Source of the DNA: Bradyrhizobium roseum
GTDB lineage: Bacteria > Pseudomonadota > Alphaproteobacteria > Rhizobiales > Xanthobacteraceae
Assembly: GCF_030413175.1 (NCBI RefSeq)
Contig: NZ_CP129212.1
Location: 868,001 to 932,000 of the forward strand
Direction: 5' to 3'
DNA: 64,000 bases
The position numbers and the translations under genes were made by a program. Position 1 is the stretch's first letter. The number at the start of each line of letters is the position of its first letter. This document shows, piece after piece, positions 8,164 through 16,983 of this stretch. The notes beneath the pieces are model-generated. The model had not been told where the DNA came from. It did no database searches and saw only the letters and a list, made by a program, of their open reading frames with translations.

Positions 8164-9141
8164 TCACTTCTGCTCCTGCGCCTTCATCACGTCCGCAAAC
8201 GGCTGCAGCGCCTTGTTCATGTCGTCGAGGCGCTTCTGCCATTCGGCGCCGGGCATGAAGGCGAGAACGGCGGCATCGGCGGGCGAGGCCTTGATGAACT
8301 CGGGGTCGCGCAGGCCCTCCGCGATGGCGGCTTCGAGCTTTTTGGCGATGTCGTCGGGGATGGCCTTGGGCACCGCAAAGCCGCGTTCGGCGGTCATCGT
8401 CACCGCGACGCCCAGCTCCTCTGCCGTCGGAACGTCGGACAGCACGGGCGCGCGCTGCTTGGAAAGAATCGCCAGCGCGCGGAGCGTGCCCTTGCCGCCG
8501 CCGTGCAGTTCGGGCACTTCGCTGACGCTGACCATGCCGACCTCCAGATGGCCGCCGAGCAGATCGGTGCGCTGCACGGCGGTGCCGCGGTAGGAGATTT
8601 CGTTGGGCTCAACCTTGGCGGCGCCCGCCATCATGCGGATCGCCAGATGGCCGTTGGTGCCCGCGCCGTTATGGCCGAACGTCACCGAGCCCGGCTTGGC
8701 GCGCAGCGCCGCCAGCACGTCGGCCAGCGTCGCATACTTGCTGTCCGCCGGCACCACGATCACGCTGGGGTCGTCGACCACGCGCGCGATCAGGCGGATC
8801 TCGTCCATGCTGTACTGGGTCTTCCGCGTCATCGGGATGAAATTGTAGCCGGGCACGTTGACCACGCCGATCGAATAGGCGTCGGGCGCGGCGCGCTGGA
8901 TTCCGGCAAAGGCGATCTCGCCGCCGGCGCCGGGCTTGTTCAGCACGACGAACTTGGCCTTGCCGCCGAGCTTCTGCTCGACGAACGGCAGCAGCTTGCG
9001 CGCCATGACGTCGGTGGCGCCGCCCGGCGCAAACCCGATCACGACCTCGATCGGCTTGTCCTCCGGCCATCCCGCCGAGGCCGGTCCCCCAGCCAAACAT
9101 CCCAATGCCGCTGCAACCAGCGCGATGACCTTACCCTGCAT
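8164..9141 (-). CDS. tripartite tricarboxylate transporter substrate-binding protein (Bug family)
   Basis: A 325-residue periplasmic protein with a signal peptide ending ASA at about residue 23. Family marks are IEVVIGFAPGGATDVMAR, VVLNKPGAGGEIA and ISYRGTAVQRTDLLGGH. It is more divergent than the two other Bug proteins of this window, so its ligand is probably different. No membrane subunits are adjacent; the gene stands alone between a repeat and a small membrane-protein gene. Confidence 0.88.
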   Translation of the reverse strand: MQGKVIALVAAALGCLAGGPASAGWPEDKPIEVVIGFAPGGATDVMARKLLPFVEQKLGGKAKFVVLNKPGAGGEIAFAGIQRAAPDAYSIGVVNVPGYNFIPMTRKTQYSMDEIRLIARVVDDPSVIVVPADSKYATLADVLAALRAKPGSVTFGHNGAGTNGHLAIRMMAGAAKVEPNEISYRGTAVQRTDLLGGHLEVGMVSVSEVPELHGGGKGTLRALAILSKQRAPVLSDVPTAEELGVAVTMTAERGFAVPKAIPDDIAKKLEAAIAEGLRDPEFIKASPADAAVLAFMPGAEWQKRLDDMNKALQPFADVMKAQEQK

Positions 9142-9294
9142 GGCGTTCCAACCCCTGTTCTTATTGTTGCCCGGTCGTCCCGCCAGGGCGGCGCGGCCGG
9201 TGAATGATGTGGAGCGGTTGTAGCGGTGCGGTTCGGTCGGGAATAGCGGGCGGCACGCATAGCCCCATGAGCGGCTTGTGGCGCCACGGCAATC

Positions 9295-9585
9295 CTAAAA
9301 ATTGAACAGGCTGAAAATCGCCCCCAAGATCCCCGCGATGACGGCCAGCACGCCGAAGAGCACGGTCGCTACCGCGTCGAGCAGCACGTCGATTACATTC
9401 GACAGCGAACTGGCCGCCACGATCACGACGCAGCAGCCGGCGCCGATCAACAGCGACGTGATCATGCTGAACACCATGATCCACAGCACGGCGAACACCA
9501 GCGCGCTCAACATTACCGCCACGGCGAGGCGGCGGGCAGGGCTGGATTTTGAGGCCGGCCGGGCGGCTGGCTCTGACGGGCTCAT
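9295..9585 (-). CDS. small hypothetical membrane protein
   Basis: A 96-residue protein with a charged N-terminus (SKSSPARR) followed by two to three hydrophobic segments rich in Val, Ala, Ile and Leu (about residues 18-45, 52-68 and 70-93). I recognise no domain. The frame extends upstream to 9696, but the ATG at 9585 avoids a Pro-rich leader without coding character. Confidence 0.55.
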   Translation of the reverse strand: MSPSEPAARPASKSSPARRLAVAVMLSALVFAVLWIMVFSMITSLLIGAGCCVVIVAASSLSNVIDVLLDAVATVLFGVLAVIAGILGAIFSLFNF

Positions 9586-9726
9586 GACGGGAAATTCCAA
9601 CGGGCGATGCGGATTTTGTCTCGGCAGGGCCGCAAACGGTTCAACCGGAGCCGAGCCGCCGGCGTCGCCTGGCGGCTTGCATGGCCAAGCGCGCAAGTCG
9701 CGTGAGGCTGCGCCAGCTTGAACCCC

Positions 9727-10116
9727 CTACATTTGAAGATCGGGCACGAACATCGCCCGCACCGTCCATTTCATCTGCGGCTGGCTTTGCCGGATGCAGT
9801 ACCGGCCGTCGATGACGGGCACCTTGATGACGGAAGTCGGCCTGTTGCCACAGCAATTCTGGACGCTGTCCGGAAATCCCGGCTGGTAGATGTAGAAGCG
9901 GGCGTAGAAGGGGTCGACGGTCACCACGAGGTAGATCGAGTTCAGGCCCCGCGGAATCTTGTCGCGCAGGTCGACCAGACGGTCGCCGGGAGTGCAGGCC
10001 AGGGCGGCCGTGACCAGGAGCCAGTTCATCGCCACAGCGTAGCCTAATTCGCGCCGTCCGAAAGACCGCCTGTTGGCGTGGGTCGCCGGGTTGTGTTCTG
10101 ATCGGCTGTCGGCCAT
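9727..10116 (-). CDS. hypothetical exported protein
   Basis: About 129 residues. A basic stretch (RRSFGRREL) followed by YAVAMNWLLVTAALAC looks like a signal or lipoprotein-like leader ending near a cysteine. The mature part (LVDLRDKIPRGLNSIYLVVT, then PDSVQNCCGNRP and DGRYCIRQSQPQMKWTVRAMF) is beta-rich with several cysteines. The start is uncertain: ATGs at 10116 and 10029 are both possible; the longer form supplies the basic residues a signal peptide needs. The family is not recognised. Confidence 0.5.
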   Translation of the reverse strand: MADSRSEHNPATHANRRSFGRRELGYAVAMNWLLVTAALACTPGDRLVDLRDKIPRGLNSIYLVVTVDPFYARFYIYQPGFPDSVQNCCGNRPTSVIKVPVIDGRYCIRQSQPQMKWTVRAMFVPDLQM

Positions 10117-10214
10117 CAGGCCGCGGCGCATCTGGATTGACGCGCGGCCGGTCTTATCTTCTCGAAGTGGCCACGTGGCGTTGTCCTGCTGACTGTGGCC
10201 CGAAGGGTGCAGCC

Positions 10215-10403
10215 ATGACGGAATGGTATTTTGTCTGGGTCGAAGGTCTGCGCGGGCCAATGCCGCAGAAATGGTCGTCGGATGGGCTCTGGGGCCAGGT
10301 GGGCCGGCAGGATGTCATCGTTCGTTTCACACTTGATGACGCGGAGGCGCATCTGCCGCTCGACGAATTAGCCAGGCGTCATCCGGTTCCCCGCGGCAAA
10401 TAG
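10215..10403 (+). CDS. small hypothetical protein
   Basis: A 62-residue protein rich in aromatic residues at the N-terminus (MTEWYFVWVEGLRGPMP) and acidic in the middle (TLDDAEAHLPLDEL). It has no membrane segment and no motif I know. It is read divergently from the exported protein at 9727. The support is coding-like composition and an ATG preceded by GAAGGGTGCAGCC, which contains a usable AAGG. Confidence 0.5.
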   Translation: MTEWYFVWVEGLRGPMPQKWSSDGLWGQVGRQDVIVRFTLDDAEAHLPLDELARRHPVPRGK

Positions 10404-10458
10404 GTGAGGGGTGGCCGCCACAACACCGCCGGCATTTCGGGGCCGCGTGGTTCGCCGG

Positions 10459-10704
10459 TCAGTTCTCGAAATGGACGCCGATCCGCCTCTCCTTGCGCCA
10501 GACGACGCGGCTCGGCAGATGGCGGTGGTCGGCTTCCACCACCAGCATGAAGCGTTCGGGAATGCCGACTGGAGAGTTGACGTCGAGGGCAGCGCCGGTG
10601 TCGGAGAGATTGCGGATCGTGCAGTCGATAACGGCGCCGTTACTGAATGAAATCTTGCCGCCTTTCAACAGCCGCCGCCGGGGTGCGATTCTGTGCTCGT
10701 CCAT
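10459..10704 (-). CDS. PilZ domain protein
   Basis: An 81-residue single-domain PilZ protein. After an N-terminal RRRLLKGGKISF, the body VIDCTIRNLSDTGAALDV matches the PilZ D/NxSxxG element (NLSDTGAAL), and the chain ends with WRKERRIGVHFEN, the usual closing motif. PilZ proteins sense c-di-GMP, but this short rhizobial type often lacks the full RxxxR motif, so binding is not assured. The ATG at 10704 has GGAGG eight bases upstream and is preferred to the in-frame ATG at 10755. Confidence 0.82.
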   Translation of the reverse strand: MDEHRIAPRRRLLKGGKISFSNGAVIDCTIRNLSDTGAALDVNSPVGIPERFMLVVEADHRHLPSRVVWRKERRIGVHFEN

Positions 10705-10825
10705 GGCCTGGACCTCCGCATTGATGCGGAAGTCTTTCACACCCACTGTTACCATCCTATTACCGTACGTTGTACTCCAAAGGAAGCACACCAAGTTGTG
10801 AATTGCCGCAGGCCGGCCTGGCCGT

Positions 10826-11848
10826 TCAGCGGGGCGAGCTATCGGTCCGCGCCCGCCGGCCTTCAATCGGGTAGCCGGGGTCGTTGAATCCCGGCGTCGA
10901 GGGATGGCCGCTCACCACCAGCCGGTCGATCAGCGCCTCGTCCTCGGCCGTGAAGCGATAGTCGATCGCCTTCAGATAATCATCCCATTGTGCCTCGGTG
11001 CGGGGGCCGGCGATGACAGCCGAGACGAACGACGAGTTCAGCACCCATGACACCGCGAACTGTCCGGCGGTGATGCCGCGGGCTTCGGCATGCTGCTTGA
11101 TCTGTTGGGCGAGTTGCAGCGACTCCGGCCGCCATTCGGTCTGCATCATGCGCTTGTCGGCGCGGCCGGCGCGCGTCTCCTTGTCGGGTTCTGCGTCCGG
11201 TCTGTACTTGCCGGTCAGCACGCCGCGCGCCAGCGGGCTATAAGGCACGATGCCGAGTCCATAATAGCCGCAGGCCGGAAAATGCTCGACCTCGGGCATG
11301 CGGTTCATCGCGTTGTAATAGGGCTGGCTGACGATCGGGCGGTCGATGCCGTTATTGTCGCAGATGTTGCAGATCTCGGCGACGCGCCAGGCGCGGTAAT
11401 TCGACACGCCGAAATAGCGGATCTTGCCCTGGCGCATCAGGTCGCCGATGGCGCGAACCGTCTCCTCCAGCGGAGTCGCATGGTCTTCCTTGTGCAGATA
11501 ATAGATGTCGATGAAATCGGTGCCGAGCCGCTTCAAACTTTCATCGGCCGCCTGCAGCACCCAGCGGCGCGACAGCCCGCCGCGATTGGGATCGCTGCCA
11601 AGCTGGTTGGCGAGTTTGGTCGCGAGAATCCAGTTTTGCCTGTTGTTGGAGATGGCGCGACCGACCACCTGTTCCGACTGTCCGCCATTATAGGCGTCCG
11701 CCGAGTCGATGAAGTTGACGCCGGCCTCGCTGGCTTTAGCGATGATCCGCGACGACGTCGCCTCGTCGGTGGGGCCGCCGAACATCATGGTGCCGAGACA
11801 GATCGGCGAAATCTTCAGGCCGCTGCGGCCGAGGTGGCGATATTGCAT
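10826..11848 (-). CDS. aldo/keto reductase
   Basis: A 340-residue NADPH-dependent oxidoreductase with the (beta/alpha)8 AKR fold. The catalytic tetrad is visible: Asp48 and Tyr53 in FIDSADAYNGG, Lys78 in ILATKLAN and His119 in YYLHKED. The N-terminus MQYRHLGRSGLKISPICLG and GVSNYRAW are family landmarks. It probably reduces a carbonyl substrate in the cytosol; the substrate is unknown. The thioesterase at 11909 lies about 60 bases upstream on the same strand, so the pair may be co-transcribed. Confidence 0.92.
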   Translation of the reverse strand: MQYRHLGRSGLKISPICLGTMMFGGPTDEATSSRIIAKASEAGVNFIDSADAYNGGQSEQVVGRAISNNRQNWILATKLANQLGSDPNRGGLSRRWVLQAADESLKRLGTDFIDIYYLHKEDHATPLEETVRAIGDLMRQGKIRYFGVSNYRAWRVAEICNICDNNGIDRPIVSQPYYNAMNRMPEVEHFPACGYYGLGIVPYSPLARGVLTGKYRPDAEPDKETRAGRADKRMMQTEWRPESLQLAQQIKQHAEARGITAGQFAVSWVLNSSFVSAVIAGPRTEAQWDDYLKAIDYRFTAEDEALIDRLVVSGHPSTPGFNDPGYPIEGRRARTDSSPR

Positions 11849-11908
11849 CGGGTGTGTCCTCTCCGTAACGCTGGAAGCATAGCGGCTAGACGTGGAAAGT
11901 CGGTGGCC

Positions 11909-12346
11909 TCAGCCCTCGCTCTTCAATATCTTGAACACGCCGCTCGCCATCGCGATACAGCGCTTGTCGACGGTCACCTCGGTCGTGATGAAGATCAGGC
12001 TGCGGGTGGAGCGTACCACGTGCGGCCGCGAGATCAGGATCTCGCCGATCTTGCCGGCTTCGACGAAATGCGTATCGAGCTGCACGGTCGCCAGTGTCGG
12101 CTTGCCCGAGACGTACCGGGCCGTCATGCCGCAGGTGCGGTCGGCAAACGTCATGAGCACGCCGCCCTGCACCAGGCCCCGGCGGTTGTGGTGCTTGTCC
12201 TCGGTGGCGAGGGCGTATTCGTGGGTGTCGTCGACCACGCGCTGCCATAGCGGCCCGATCAGGTGCAGGAAACCCGTGGTTTCGACGATTTTCCAGCCGT
12301 CGGATTTGAGTTTGTCCGCGGCTTTGCTCGTCATCGTGCTGTCCAT
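11909..12346 (-). CDS. PaaI-type hotdog-fold thioesterase
   Basis: A 145-residue hotdog-fold protein. The central helix motif NRRGLVQGGVLMTFADRTCG fits the PaaI/acyl-CoA thioesterase group (HGG-type loop written here as QGG), followed by the beta strands TLATVQLDTHFVEAGKIGE and SLIFITTEVTVD. It probably hydrolyses a small acyl-CoA. A shorter start at Met5 is possible. It lies upstream of the aldo/keto reductase on the same strand. Confidence 0.82.
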   Translation of the reverse strand: MDSTMTSKAADKLKSDGWKIVETTGFLHLIGPLWQRVVDDTHEYALATEDKHHNRRGLVQGGVLMTFADRTCGMTARYVSGKPTLATVQLDTHFVEAGKIGEILISRPHVVRSTRSLIFITTEVTVDKRCIAMASGVFKILKSEG

Positions 12347-12411
12347 TCCCTGCGGGTTGTCATGCGGTCCGTGTCATTTCATCTGATGCGCTTGTGTTGT
12401 AGTCAAGCAGG

Positions 12412-13041
12412 ATGGCCCGGTCATTTGACGATACCACCCGGCGGAATATCGCAGAGCTCTGTGCGGCATTCACGCGGGCGCCTTCGGGCGACGCTGCGCC
12501 GGGGCTGAAGCGCGCGGCGGTCGCCATCGCGCTGACCGAGGGCGAAGCCGGTGGCGGCACGACCTTCTTGCTGACCCGCCGCGCCGCGACCTTGCGCTCG
12601 CACGCCGCGCAGTGGGCGCTGCCGGGTGGGCGTTGCGACCAGGGCGAGACGCAGGCGCAGGCCGCGCTGCGCGAACTGCATGAAGAACTCGGCGTCGGCC
12701 TCGGGGAGGGCGATGTGCTCGGCCTGCTCGACGACTATCCGACCCGGTCGGGCTATCTGATCACGCCCGTCGTGGTCTGGGTGAGCACCAGCACCGAACT
12801 GGTTCCGAACCCGGGAGAGGTCGCCTCGGTGCATCGTATCGCGCTCGACGATATCGAGCGTGGGGATGCCTTCAGCTTTACCACGATCCCCGAAAGTACG
12901 CGGCGGGTGATCCGCTTCCGTCATGCCGGCCAGCATATCCACGCGCCGACGGCGGCGTTGATCTATCAATTTGCTGAAGTGCTGGCGGGAAGAAGTACCC
13001 GCGTTGCGGAACTGGAACAGCCGGTATTTGCGTGGAAGTAG
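12412..13041 (+). CDS. Nudix hydrolase, CoA pyrophosphatase type
   Basis: A 209-residue protein with a perfect Nudix box, G-x5-E-x7-REUxEExGU, at residues 73-95 (GRCDQGETQAQAALRELHEE is its first part). The preceding AQWALPGG and the TRRAATLRSHAAQ stretch resemble CoA-diphosphatases of the NudL/YeaB kind, which cleave CoA and acyl-CoA to phosphopantetheine and 3',5'-ADP. Substrate assignment is inferred. It is divergent from the thioesterase gene, with 65 bases between them. Confidence 0.88.
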   Translation: MARSFDDTTRRNIAELCAAFTRAPSGDAAPGLKRAAVAIALTEGEAGGGTTFLLTRRAATLRSHAAQWALPGGRCDQGETQAQAALRELHEELGVGLGEGDVLGLLDDYPTRSGYLITPVVVWVSTSTELVPNPGEVASVHRIALDDIERGDAFSFTTIPESTRRVIRFRHAGQHIHAPTAALIYQFAEVLAGRSTRVAELEQPVFAWK

Positions 13042-13048
13042 ATGGGCG

Positions 13049-13079
13049 CGTCATTGCGAGCGAAGCGAAGCAATGACGG
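13049..13079. repeat. short palindromic dispersed repeat
   Basis: CGTCATTGCGAGCGAAGCG continuing to AAGCAATGACG forms inverted arms CGTCATTGC / GCAATGACG. This element is very common between genes of Bradyrhizobium. It lies just after the Nudix gene and could act as a transcription-end or RNA-stability hairpin. Confidence 0.7.
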
Positions 13080-13167
13080 AAGCTCCGATCTGCCGGGTTG
13101 CGCAGGTGTATGGTTTCGGCGACGATGTCCTGGCCAATAAGAAAATAACTCCGGGAGTTCGCTCGAC

Positions 13168-14142
13168 ATGCTCAGAAACTGGCTTTGCGTTGCCGCCGCC
13201 ATTCTCTGCTTGGGCGCAGCGACCGGTGCAGCACAGGCGCAAAACTATCCCGTGCGCGCCGTCACGCTGGTGATCCCGTTTGCGCCCGGCGGCAGCACAT
13301 CGATCGTCGGCCGCGCCATTGCCGACAAGATGAGCGACGTGCTCGGCGAGAAGGTCGTGGTCGACAATCGTCCCGGCGCCGGCGGCACGGTCGGCACCAA
13401 GGCCGTCGCCAAGAGCGACCCGGATGGCTACACGCTGCTGCTGGGCTACACCGGCACGCTGGCGATCGGTCCCTCGCTCTACAAGAGCCCCGGCTACGAT
13501 CCGCGCAAGGATTTTGCGCCGATCGGGATGATCGGCAACGCGCCGAATTCGCTGGTCGTGCATCCATCGTTTCCCGCCAAGAGCGTCGCCGAACTGATCG
13601 CCTACGCAAAGGCCAATCCGGACAAGGTCAATTTCGGCTCGGCGGGCGCCGGCACCGCCAGCCACATCACCGGCGAATATTTCGCCCGTGCCGCCGGCAT
13701 CAAGCTGGTGCACATTCCCTACAAGGGCACCGGCCCGGCGCTGACCGATCTGCTCGGCGGCCACATTCCGATGGCGTTCGCGCCGATCCCGGCCTCGCAT
13801 CCCAACGTCTCCGCCGGCAAGCTGCGCGCGCTCGCGGTCACCAGTGTCGCCCGCACGGGAATGTTGCCCGACGTGCCGACGATGATCGAAGCGGGCCTGT
13901 CCGGCTTCGACGCCTCGCTCTACTACGGCCTGGTTGCGCCCGCCGGCACGCCGCGGCCGGTGATCGACAAGCTGAACAAGGCACTGCGCGATGCGCTCGC
14001 ATCCGACGAGGTGAAGAAGCAGCTGGGCAATGATGGCACCGAGATCACACCCGGAACGCCGGAAGACTATGCCGACTTCATCGACAAGGACGAGAAAAAG
14101 TGGTCGCAGCTCGTGAAAGCCAGCGGCGTCGAGCAAGAGTGA
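13168..14142 (+). CDS. tripartite tricarboxylate transporter substrate-binding protein (Bug family)
   Basis: A 324-residue periplasmic binding protein with a signal peptide ending AQA at residue 24. It shows all Bug landmarks: VTLVIPFAPGGSTSIVGR, VVVDNRPGAGGTVGT, NFGSAGAGTASH and VHIPYKGTGPALTDLLGGH. It is the most canonical of the three Bug proteins here. No TctA/TctB genes accompany it, so it must use membrane subunits encoded elsewhere or have a sensory role. The ligand is unknown. Confidence 0.92.
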   Translation: MLRNWLCVAAAILCLGAATGAAQAQNYPVRAVTLVIPFAPGGSTSIVGRAIADKMSDVLGEKVVVDNRPGAGGTVGTKAVAKSDPDGYTLLLGYTGTLAIGPSLYKSPGYDPRKDFAPIGMIGNAPNSLVVHPSFPAKSVAELIAYAKANPDKVNFGSAGAGTASHITGEYFARAAGIKLVHIPYKGTGPALTDLLGGHIPMAFAPIPASHPNVSAGKLRALAVTSVARTGMLPDVPTMIEAGLSGFDASLYYGLVAPAGTPRPVIDKLNKALRDALASDEVKKQLGNDGTEITPGTPEDYADFIDKDEKKWSQLVKASGVEQE

Positions 14143-14246
14143 TGCCGGACCTCGTCGGGAGTTTTCCGCATCGCCGTTGATTTGCATCAAGTTCTGCGTC
14201 GTACCGGCGGTAATATGATCGCAAACCAGCGTTGCGGAATTATGCC

Positions 14247-14495
14247 ATGACTGACGATATGAAAATCGTTGTTCGCGAAGCCTTGATGAGCACGCGTGCC
14301 GTCACGGTTTGCCCGTTCCATCCCGACGTGACGATCCGCATTGGCGATGACGCGGCAGAAACCCATGCCTCGCACCGTCTGACCAATATCGCCGACGCCA
14401 ACTGGGACCACGACACTCGATTGGTCGAAATGGCCAGACAGCTAGGCGACTGTGCGGATGGCGTCTGTCCGAAATGTTCCGAGGGACGGCGCTGA
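14247..14495 (+). CDS. small hypothetical cysteine-containing protein
   Basis: An 82-residue cytoplasmic protein, acidic, with a cysteine in TVCPFHPD near residue 22 and a terminal CADGVCPKCSEG that could bind a metal together with nearby histidines (HASH, WDHD). The family is not recognised. The ATG at 14247 was chosen over an in-frame TTG 15 bases upstream. Confidence 0.5.
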   Translation: MTDDMKIVVREALMSTRAVTVCPFHPDVTIRIGDDAAETHASHRLTNIADANWDHDTRLVEMARQLGDCADGVCPKCSEGRR

Positions 14496-14628
14496 AGGTG
14501 GCGACATGACGCATTCGGCCGGCGTCGATCCTCGCAACCCATTGAAACTGCGTTGCCACATGGCCAGAGGCAAAAAGGTCGCGCCGTTTCGGGGCTGACT
14601 TGGGCCGCGTCCTTGCTACAAGAGCCGT

Positions 14629-15831
14629 ATGCGCCTGCGGTTGATTCGCTTGAGGTCCGGATTTGTCGTGCTCGCGTTGCTCGCTGGCGCACCGCCTGCT
14701 GTTGCGATGGAGGCGGCGGAAATATTCCCTCTCTCGACCGCTAACGCGATGGCGCAAGCGGCTTCGCCGCAGGCGATCGCCGAATATCGCCGCAAGCTGA
14801 AAGAGTACCAGGAAGCCCGTGCGGCGTTCGAGCAGGAGGCGGGGGCCTACTGGTCCTTGATCTCGGAAAAGCGCAAGGGTCGCAATGCCAAGCGGCGGGA
14901 ACGCCAGGCCATTGCGCTCAACGATTATGTGCTGACCCAGCCGCCGGTCTACAGCGGTCCGAAGGCCCCGGTGAATCCGGAGCCCGAGGCAGAAAAGCCG
15001 CCGCGCGAGCGCAAGGCAATCCCGGTGGTCGCCGATTTCCTGAAGGCCGCCGCGGAGCAGTTCCAGTTCGTGCCGCAGCGGCCGTCATCCGAGGTCGAGT
15101 TCAAGCGCGCCTATGCCCGCTACGCGCTGGCCGCGGGGCTGACGCGCGAACAGGTGGTGCGGGTCTATTCGTTCGAGACCGGCGGCACCGGCAATCACGA
15201 TATGCAGTCAGGCCTGAGCGCCTCGCGCCCCGGCTCGCGCGCGATCTCGACGGCGATTGGCTACAACCAGTTGCTCACCACCAACAGCGTCGAATTGCTG
15301 GCCGAGCAGGGCCACGAATTCATCAAGGAATTGACGGCGCGGGCTTCGGCGCTCTCCGGCGCGCAGCGCACGGCAATGGAGCGCAAGCTCGCGGTATTGA
15401 AGAAGATGGTGGCGTTTACGAAAACGGTGCCCGACACCTGGTCCGAGCATGAAAAGCTCGCCAGCACCCCGCAGGGCTGGGCGGTGCACGCCATGGTGCT
15501 CGATATCGACGTCGGGCCGATGCTGCAGACCCACAAGCTGCTGACATCGGTAAATTTTGCGCGCGCCAAGGGCTATAACCGTCCGCTTTCGGCCGCCGAG
15601 CTCGAAATGATGAACCTCACCGGCGACGGCACCGGTTTCGACATGGTGACCATGCCGCAGGCAATGCGCGAACAGGTGCCGACCTCGAACTTCTTCCAGC
15701 GCGGCGGATACGAGCGCAACCCCGTCGCAATCCGCCACAATACGGTGGCAAAGCTGCTCGCGGTCACCGACGAGCGGATGGATTTCAACAGCAACAAACC
15801 TGGTGCGAAGGAATTGGCGGCAGCGTTTTAG
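14629..15831 (+). CDS. hypothetical exported protein with possible lysozyme-like region
   Basis: A 400-residue protein with a signal peptide ending AVA at residue 26, a charged coiled-coil-prone segment at about 50-95 (EYRRKLKEYQEARAAFEQEA), a Pro-rich linker at 103-130 and a C-terminal globular half. In that half VVRVYSFETGG (Glu183) followed by STAIGYNQLL (residues 207-216) resembles the catalytic Glu and the GxxQ segment of lysozyme-fold transglycosylases, but the match is short. It may act on or bind peptidoglycan in the periplasm; this is inference. It stands alone before a long inverted repeat. Confidence 0.65.
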   Translation: MRLRLIRLRSGFVVLALLAGAPPAVAMEAAEIFPLSTANAMAQAASPQAIAEYRRKLKEYQEARAAFEQEAGAYWSLISEKRKGRNAKRRERQAIALNDYVLTQPPVYSGPKAPVNPEPEAEKPPRERKAIPVVADFLKAAAEQFQFVPQRPSSEVEFKRAYARYALAAGLTREQVVRVYSFETGGTGNHDMQSGLSASRPGSRAISTAIGYNQLLTTNSVELLAEQGHEFIKELTARASALSGAQRTAMERKLAVLKKMVAFTKTVPDTWSEHEKLASTPQGWAVHAMVLDIDVGPMLQTHKLLTSVNFARAKGYNRPLSAAELEMMNLTGDGTGFDMVTMPQAMREQVPTSNFFQRGGYERNPVAIRHNTVAKLLAVTDERMDFNSNKPGAKELAAAF

Positions 15832-15834
15832 TTT

Positions 15835-15969
15835 CCCTTCTCCCCTTGGGGGAGAAGGTGGCGCGAAGCGCCGGATGAGGGGTTCTCTCAACGGGAACGA
15901 TTCGCGGAGACATACCTCTCATCCGCCTCCGCTTCGCTCCGGCAGCTTCTCCCACAAGGGGAGAAGGGA
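15835..15969. repeat. long imperfect inverted repeat (Bradyrhizobium dispersed element)
   Basis: The element begins CCCTTCTCCCCTTGGGGGAGAAGG and ends TTCTCCCACAAGGGGAGAAGGG, with inner arms GCGCCGGATGAGG and CCTCTCATCCGCC. It separates the exported protein from the convergent small secreted protein and probably forms a stable hairpin in either transcript. Confidence 0.8.
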
Positions 15970-15979
15970 GGAGTCGCCC

Positions 15980-16288
15980 TCAATTCGCCCCGAACTTGAA
16001 CCTGCCGTCGTCCTCGAGATAGGGACCGGTGCGCATGTAGAGCTGCCCATTCTCGCCGACGAAGAACAGGGTGCCTTTCGGCACCTTCTTGGCGCCCTTG
16101 AGCAGCATGCCGGCATTGTTAGTGCCCATCTTGTAGGACACCGTCTTGCCGTCCTTGCCGTAGGCATAGCCCATATCGGACTTCAGCTCCCACGGTGTCG
16201 GCGTCGCGCCTTGCGCGAATGCGCCAGTCGAAAAACCCGCCAGGACGGCCATCGCCAAAACCGTCTTCGTTGAAATGCCCGTCATCAT
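15980..16288 (-). CDS. small hypothetical secreted protein
   Basis: A 102-residue protein with a clear signal peptide (TKTVLAMAVLAGFSTGAFA, cleavage near residue 25). The mature part has repeated Gly/Lys beta-hairpin character: YGKDGKTVSYKMG, VPKGTLFFVGENGQLYMR. I do not recognise a family; Met1 and Met2 are adjacent and either may start. It is probably a periplasmic protein. Confidence 0.6.
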   Translation of the reverse strand: MMTGISTKTVLAMAVLAGFSTGAFAQGATPTPWELKSDMGYAYGKDGKTVSYKMGTNNAGMLLKGAKKVPKGTLFFVGENGQLYMRTGPYLEDDGRFKFGAN

Positions 16289-16487
16289 CCATCCTCCCCG
16301 TGACCCTTCGGCCTCTTGCCCCGTGTTTTGAACAAATCACGAACGGTGTCGCGCCGTCAATTGGCACATTCGACGCATTGCACAGGCCTTCTGGCAAGTG
16401 TTGAGACTTTGTGATTTCCCGCGTGCGGCTTCGCGACTATGTTCGTCTTTCAAGCTACAATCATGCATTGCGAAGGACGTCATAGGG

Positions 16488-16976
16488 ATGGTCAGGATGA
16501 ACCACGTCGTGAAGATCGGTCTTGGTGTTGCGCTGTCGTTCATGACGCTGGCCCAGGCGACGGCGGCCAACGATTTCAAGCTCTCGAACAACCAGCGCAT
16601 CTCCTGCAGCCGCGGCCTGAGCGCGGGCAAGCTCAATACCTCGACCTGCAAATCCTATGCGTATGTGTTCAACACCAAGACGTCGGAATATTTCCGCTGC
16701 CAGGTCTCGCTGGCGCTGACGCGCGACAACAAGGAAGTCATCAACGTGCAGGCCGACGGAGGCTGCGCTAAGAAGCCGCGGATCTTCGACGCCGATTCCA
16801 GCTATTCGTTCGACGCCACCGAAACCGAACCGCCGAACACCAATTCGTTCTTCGGTCCCGGCGGCTATGCGGTGTGGGCCAGCGACAACAACAATCTGAA
16901 AGTACGCGGCTGCATCATCATTTCATCCGGCCTCGGCTCCGATATTTCGAAATGCATCGACATGAAGTTCGATTGA
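16488..16976 (+). CDS. hypothetical secreted protein with cysteine pairs
   Basis: About 162 residues with a signal peptide ending ATA. The mature chain contains cysteines at ISCSRG, TSTCKSY, YFRCQVS, DGGCAKK, VRGCIII and SKCIDMK, an even number that would suit disulfides in the periplasm. No known domain is evident. The frame opens at 16398, but ATG at 16488 (AAGGAC upstream) or 16497 starts right at the signal peptide. It is convergent with the EAL gene that follows. Confidence 0.6.
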   Translation: MVRMNHVVKIGLGVALSFMTLAQATAANDFKLSNNQRISCSRGLSAGKLNTSTCKSYAYVFNTKTSEYFRCQVSLALTRDNKEVINVQADGGCAKKPRIFDADSSYSFDATETEPPNTNSFFGPGGYAVWASDNNNLKVRGCIIISSGLGSDISKCIDMKFD

Positions 16977-16983
16977 GGTTGGG

